Assembly: GCA_965153355.1 (NCBI GenBank)
Contig: OZ231127.1
Coordinates: forward strand, 6,138,001 to 6,202,000
DNA: 64,000 bases
Source of the DNA: Flaccisagitta enflata
Lineage: Eukaryota > Chaetognatha > Sagittoidea > Aphragmophora
Direction: 5' to 3'
Shown one piece after another: positions 63,757-64,000 of this stretch; the stretch's first letter is position 1, and every line of letters begins with the position of its first letter. Both the position numbers and the translations under genes were made by a program. Under the pieces are notes generated by a model that saw nothing but the letters and a program-made list of their open reading frames with translations, was not told the origin of the DNA and ran no database searches.

Positions 63757-64000
63757 ACCTGACAGGTCGCCCAAGGGCAATATGTGGTCAGCGATACCCA
63801 TTTTCCTGCTTTGCATGGTTGTAAATTGGAATGAGAGGAAGCAGGGCAGCGGCCCCGAAGGGGACAAAGTCCTGTAGAAAACAGGGGGACTTTCGTTTGT
63901 TCGTTCAACAGTCCCCCCAGGCTCGCTCAGCCTAATATCTGCCCTCTTTGGGCTTGAATCTGAGAGAGCAGGTTTAAGGCCCAAAAGAACAGGTTTCAGG
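63757..64000. mobile_element. D element, cut by the window edge
   Basis: ACAGGTCGCCCAAGGGCAAT, then GGGCAGCGGCCCCGAAGGGG and TCCTGTAGAAAACAGGGGG. It is the same subtype as the copy at 18346-18717. Confidence 0.7.

Overview
The window reads as nuclear DNA of a repeat-rich animal. The evidence is very long di-, tri- and tetranucleotide microsatellites, many families of non-autonomous DNA transposons, sparse single-exon gene fragments bounded by candidate splice sites, and no operons or ribosome binding sites. A marine invertebrate is a reasonable guess, but nothing here fixes the taxon: there is no rRNA, no mitochondrial gene and no recognisable conserved full-length protein.

Only two stretches look convincingly protein-coding. 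One is a GC-rich minus-strand first exon at 150-562, possibly the start of an all-helical HEAT/ARM-like protein. The other is a plus-strand exon at about 52184-53324. It encodes an Asn-Cys-x-x-Phe segment like those of the LRAT/PPPDE/NlpC-P60-type folds, a Pro/Ser-rich linker with a PPxY motif, and three membrane segments. Nearly all other long open frames are translations of microsatellites or minisatellites.

The rest is a mosaic of mobile-element relics. The dominant group, called H here, has about 35 copies or fragments from 2666 to 60206. It has a fixed architecture: a CAAGGCC-type 5' end, an 8-11 nt subterminal motif, an ACCG/GACG-type tetranucleotide array, and a 3' hairpin followed by TAAAAA. 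The subterminal motif differs between subfamilies (AGTCGCGTGC, AGTTGCGGAC, AGTCGCGGAC, AGGTGCGAC, GATGCGTCATC and others), and in each copy it tends to match the reverse complement of that copy's own 3' hairpin arm. This resembles Helentron-associated elements (DINE-1/HINE, the pearl elements of bivalves). One copy (52615-52776) lies in frame inside the membrane-protein exon.

Other families are D/E elements (ends GGGCAGCGGCCCC, cores of 20-21 bp minisatellite), several fold-back elements, Harbinger-like MITEs with GAGCGA-rich cores (G), ACCGTATTT/GCGCCC MITEs (F), pogo-like MITEs, a poly-C/poly-G MITE family (J), and a 44-bp palindromic short repeat (K). A 6.2 kb palindrome (14225-20458) has 1.74 kb arms. 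A 603-bp fold-back at 62663-63265 has a 4-bp target duplication, and its uninterrupted target is visible in a paralogous D element at 56437.

Layout: 0-6 kb gene fragment, H/E elements, GA/CA arrays; 6-14 kb microsatellites, H copies and GAAA tracts; 14-20.5 kb giant palindrome; 20.5-28.5 kb MITEs, a 61-bp satellite, a 77-bp tandem, TCA and GT arrays; 28.5-41 kb low-density H, G, pogo and J copies with a microsatellite-bearing triplication; 41-50 kb fold-back plus E elements, an 11-bp minisatellite and many H copies; 50-54 kb the membrane-protein exon; 54-64 kb fold-backs, CT arrays, H copies and D/E elements.
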